NCBI RefSeq assembly: GCF_019431355.1
Contig: NZ_CP080269.1
Span: 2,577,501-2,641,500 of the forward strand
Source of the DNA: Paenibacillus sp. R14(2021)
GTDB taxonomy: Bacteria; Bacillota; Bacilli; Paenibacillales; Paenibacillaceae
Direction of reading: 5' to 3'
DNA: 64,000 nucleotides
In this document: piece by piece, positions 62,278 to 64,000 of the stretch
Layout of the letters: the number at the start of each line of letters is the position of its first letter
Position numbering within the stretch: the stretch's first letter is position 1
Program-made: the position numbers and the translations under genes
The notes under the pieces: model-generated
Told to the model about the DNA's origin: nothing
The model's input: only the letters and a program-made list of their open reading frames with translations
Databases searched by the model: none

Positions 62278-62426
62278 ATTGTTGTCTCCCATTAATAGAT
62301 TTTGTTGGTCTATCTAACACGCTCACTTTATTTACACATTCTACCACCTTTCACTAGATTTCGACGATACCTGCCTGCAAAATCCTCTGTCTCCCGCGGC
62401 TCCCCAACCGCCAGAAGACACAAAAA

Positions 62427-62470
62427 AGCACCAGCCTGCAGACTGAATAATCAGTCTGCAAGCAGGTGCT
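62427..62470 (-). terminator. Terminator of the GT4 gene
   Basis: A long hairpin with a perfect TGCAGACTGA / TCAGTCTGCA core and AGCACC / GGTGCT base, followed on the minus strand by TTTTTTG. It lies about 95 bp past the GT4 stop and separates it from the CuAO-N/surface-protein unit, whose promoter must lie in 62278-62426; I could not assign one. Confidence 0.85.
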
Positions 62471-62564
62471 TCCTGCTCCAACGTCCAAAAGCGTTCATCG
62501 TCTTTCAATACTTCCTATCATACTGAGGAGTCCGACAAATTTCAACCTAATTTTTACAATCACT

Positions 62565-63722
62565 CTACGTTAAGGGCTCCTGCAATAATTCCAGCCACCG
62601 ATCCGCGGAATGCTGCCATGTAAAATGCTGCTCCACCCGCTCACGGCTTCGCAATCCCATCTCCATGCGCAGCTGATCATCGTTTAGCAGCTCCAGCAGG
62701 CGCGCCCGCATTTCAGTCTCGACCTGCTCGGGATTCACCAAGTACCCCGTTACGCCGTCTCTAATAATTTCCTTCATGCCGCCCGCCCGTGTAGCAACGA
62801 CCGGCAGACCGCAGGACATCGCCTCCACATTGACCAGACCGAATGCCTCCCGGCTGCCGGAGGGAACCACAGCTACGTCGGCGCCCAGAAACCAGTCCGG
62901 CACCTCGGAATAGGGGACATACGGGACAAATTTTACATGTCCCTTCATAGCTCGCCCCATCCGAAAAAGCTTTCTCGCATAGGGAGTCGTGCGTTTCGAG
63001 CCGTAGAACGCACCTCCGACGATGACAAGCAGCACGCTCGGATGCTCTTTGATCAGCTGGGGCATCAGCTTCAGCAGATGGTGCACGCCTTTGATCGCCT
63101 GCAGCCTGCCGATGAACAGCACGACGCTCCGCCCTGTCCATCCGCGCTTCGTTCGAAGCTCCGCTCTTCTACGGGCACCCGCAGCCGAATATTGCGAAGG
63201 GAATCGCTCCGTATCCACGCCGGGGTAGACGACCCGGAGCTTATCCGCGCAATTCGGCACGCGCGCCGCGGCATCCTCTCGCAGATACTCGCTGTTCACG
63301 ATGATCCGCTCCGCATTAAGAAAGCTGGCCGCGAGCAGCTTTTTCGGAATTGCCCGCTCCCGGATGAATGTCGAGGAATGCAAATTAAGCCAAATGCGGC
63401 GATTCGGCAGCGCCCGCTTCAGCCTAAGCACGTATCGGGGCCGGTTTTCCACCTGCAGCAGGTCTGGCCGATATGCGGCAAGCGCCTGCTTGACGCGCTT
63501 CAAATACAATCGTTTATTACGGGCCGGGAAGCGCTCTACGACCGCGCCGCCGAGCATCCCTCGTCTGCCGAGCATATGCCCGGTTCTCCCGTAGATATGG
63601 GCTTCGATCCGCGGCACGAGAAGCGGTACTGTTTTCTCCACAACGCGTTCGACAGAGCTGCTATTCAAGGAAGGAAGGGGAAACGTCCCCGGCGTTATGA
63701 ATGCGATTCTTGGTCTGACCAT
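62565..63722 (-). CDS. GT4 glycosyltransferase, CotSA-like
   Basis: This 385-residue GT-B retaining glycosyltransferase has the N-terminal PRIAFITPGTFPLPSLNSSS acceptor loop and the C-terminal nucleotide-sugar domain starting VVLFIGRLQAIKGVHHLLKL, with the EX7E motif in EAFGLVNVEAMSCGLPVVAT. The closest style is B. subtilis CotSA and related spore-coat or cell-surface glycosyltransferases. No membrane helices. It probably glycosylates a surface protein of this island or builds its glycan. Confidence 0.85.
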   Translation of the reverse strand: MVRPRIAFITPGTFPLPSLNSSSVERVVEKTVPLLVPRIEAHIYGRTGHMLGRRGMLGGAVVERFPARNKRLYLKRVKQALAAYRPDLLQVENRPRYVLRLKRALPNRRIWLNLHSSTFIRERAIPKKLLAASFLNAERIIVNSEYLREDAAARVPNCADKLRVVYPGVDTERFPSQYSAAGARRRAELRTKRGWTGRSVVLFIGRLQAIKGVHHLLKLMPQLIKEHPSVLLVIVGGAFYGSKRTTPYARKLFRMGRAMKGHVKFVPYVPYSEVPDWFLGADVAVVPSGSREAFGLVNVEAMSCGLPVVATRAGGMKEIIRDGVTGYLVNPEQVETEMRARLLELLNDDQLRMEMGLRSRERVEQHFTWQHSADRWLELLQEPLT

Positions 63723-63830
63723 GGTGCGAATTCAGCCTCGCTTTCAGGAAGACTTGCTGTTATAGCATACGCCGCTTGAGCATACATGCTACCCGCCATG
63801 CGCCCCAATCTCTGTCAGCGCTCGGCCCAA

Positions 63831-64000
63831 CTATGAGCTCCGTCCCCAAGTGAGCGTCATTAATAGACAGAGCCCGTATACGCCCAAATAAGCACCGCTG
63901 ACGAGAAAAATCGTGCTGAGCAGCACCTCGTGCACCTGCGTCATGAACACCGTATTGTCGATCAGTGTCTTCACAACGGCATGAGCTGCTTCACCGAAGA
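63831..64000 (-). CDS. Partial membrane protein, C-terminus only
   Basis: The window edge cuts this gene. The last 55 codons on the minus strand read FGEAAHAVVKTLIDNTVFMT, then VHEVLLSTIFLVSGAYLGVY and a second hydrophobic stretch before GRSS and a stop. It ends in one or two membrane helices. The family cannot be told from this part. The GT4 gene follows after about 110 bp on the same strand. Confidence 0.55.
   Translation of the reverse strand, partial: FGEAAHAVVKTLIDNTVFMTQVHEVLLSTIFLVSGAYLGVYGLCLLMTLTWGRSS

Overview
The window comes from a spore-forming Gram-positive bacterium, most likely Paenibacillus or a close relative in the Paenibacillaceae. The evidence is a gerA-type germination operon, a CotF-like coat protein, a consensus FapR box in front of a fabH-like gene, AraM, Amj and YdjO homologues, copper-amine-oxidase-type surface domains, AAGGAGG-type ribosome sites and B. 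subtilis-like sigma-A promoters. There are no rRNA, tRNA, phage or insertion-sequence genes that I can see, but several genes are visibly decayed.

Region 1 (about 1.2-20.9 kb, all minus strand) is one large carbohydrate-catabolism operon. A LacI-type regulator is followed by two ABC permeases, a sugar-binding lipoprotein, an amidohydrolase, an unassigned (alpha/alpha)6-type protein, an Asp/Glu-racemase-like protein, a class II FBP-type aldolase, a GH38 alpha-mannosidase, a class II aldolase/adducin protein, a DUF1537 kinase, a SIS isomerase, a ROK protein, a Sip1-type GH36 protein and an FGGY kinase. Four near-identical palindromic operators and a sigma-A promoter with an overlapping cre-like site precede lacI. 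The set suggests uptake of a mannose/galactose-containing oligosaccharide and conversion of an unusual acid sugar or its derivative to triose phosphates; the substrate is unknown.

Region 2 (21-43.7 kb) is mixed chromosomal backbone: relic lacI tail, cotF-like gene, gerAA-gerAC-gerAB, fabH-like gene, a degenerate J-domain membrane protein, araM, amj, cysK with a HAD-GNAT fusion and a GNAT gene, a MalT-like LuxR regulator with a three-gene membrane-protein operon, a short UvrC paralogue, and a partly decayed UDP-N-acetyl-L-fucosamine-type nucleotide-sugar locus. A YdjO gene and a small membrane operon under a double palindromic operator follow.

Region 3 (43.7-64 kb, nearly all minus strand) looks like a cell- or spore-surface glycoprotein island: small helical proteins, glycosyltransferases carrying a basic tail plus a G/Y-rich motif, a 2.1-kilo-residue repeat protein with near-identical 60-bp repeats and a candidate sigma-K promoter, a 2.26-kilo-residue PKD/MucBP-like surface protein whose signal peptide is encoded in a different frame, a copper amine oxidase N-terminal domain protein and a GT4 glycosyltransferase. 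Several glycosyltransferase genes here are broken.

The two best candidates for undescribed biology are the Region 1 catabolic operon and the Region 3 surface system. All function calls come from motif recognition by eye without database searches.
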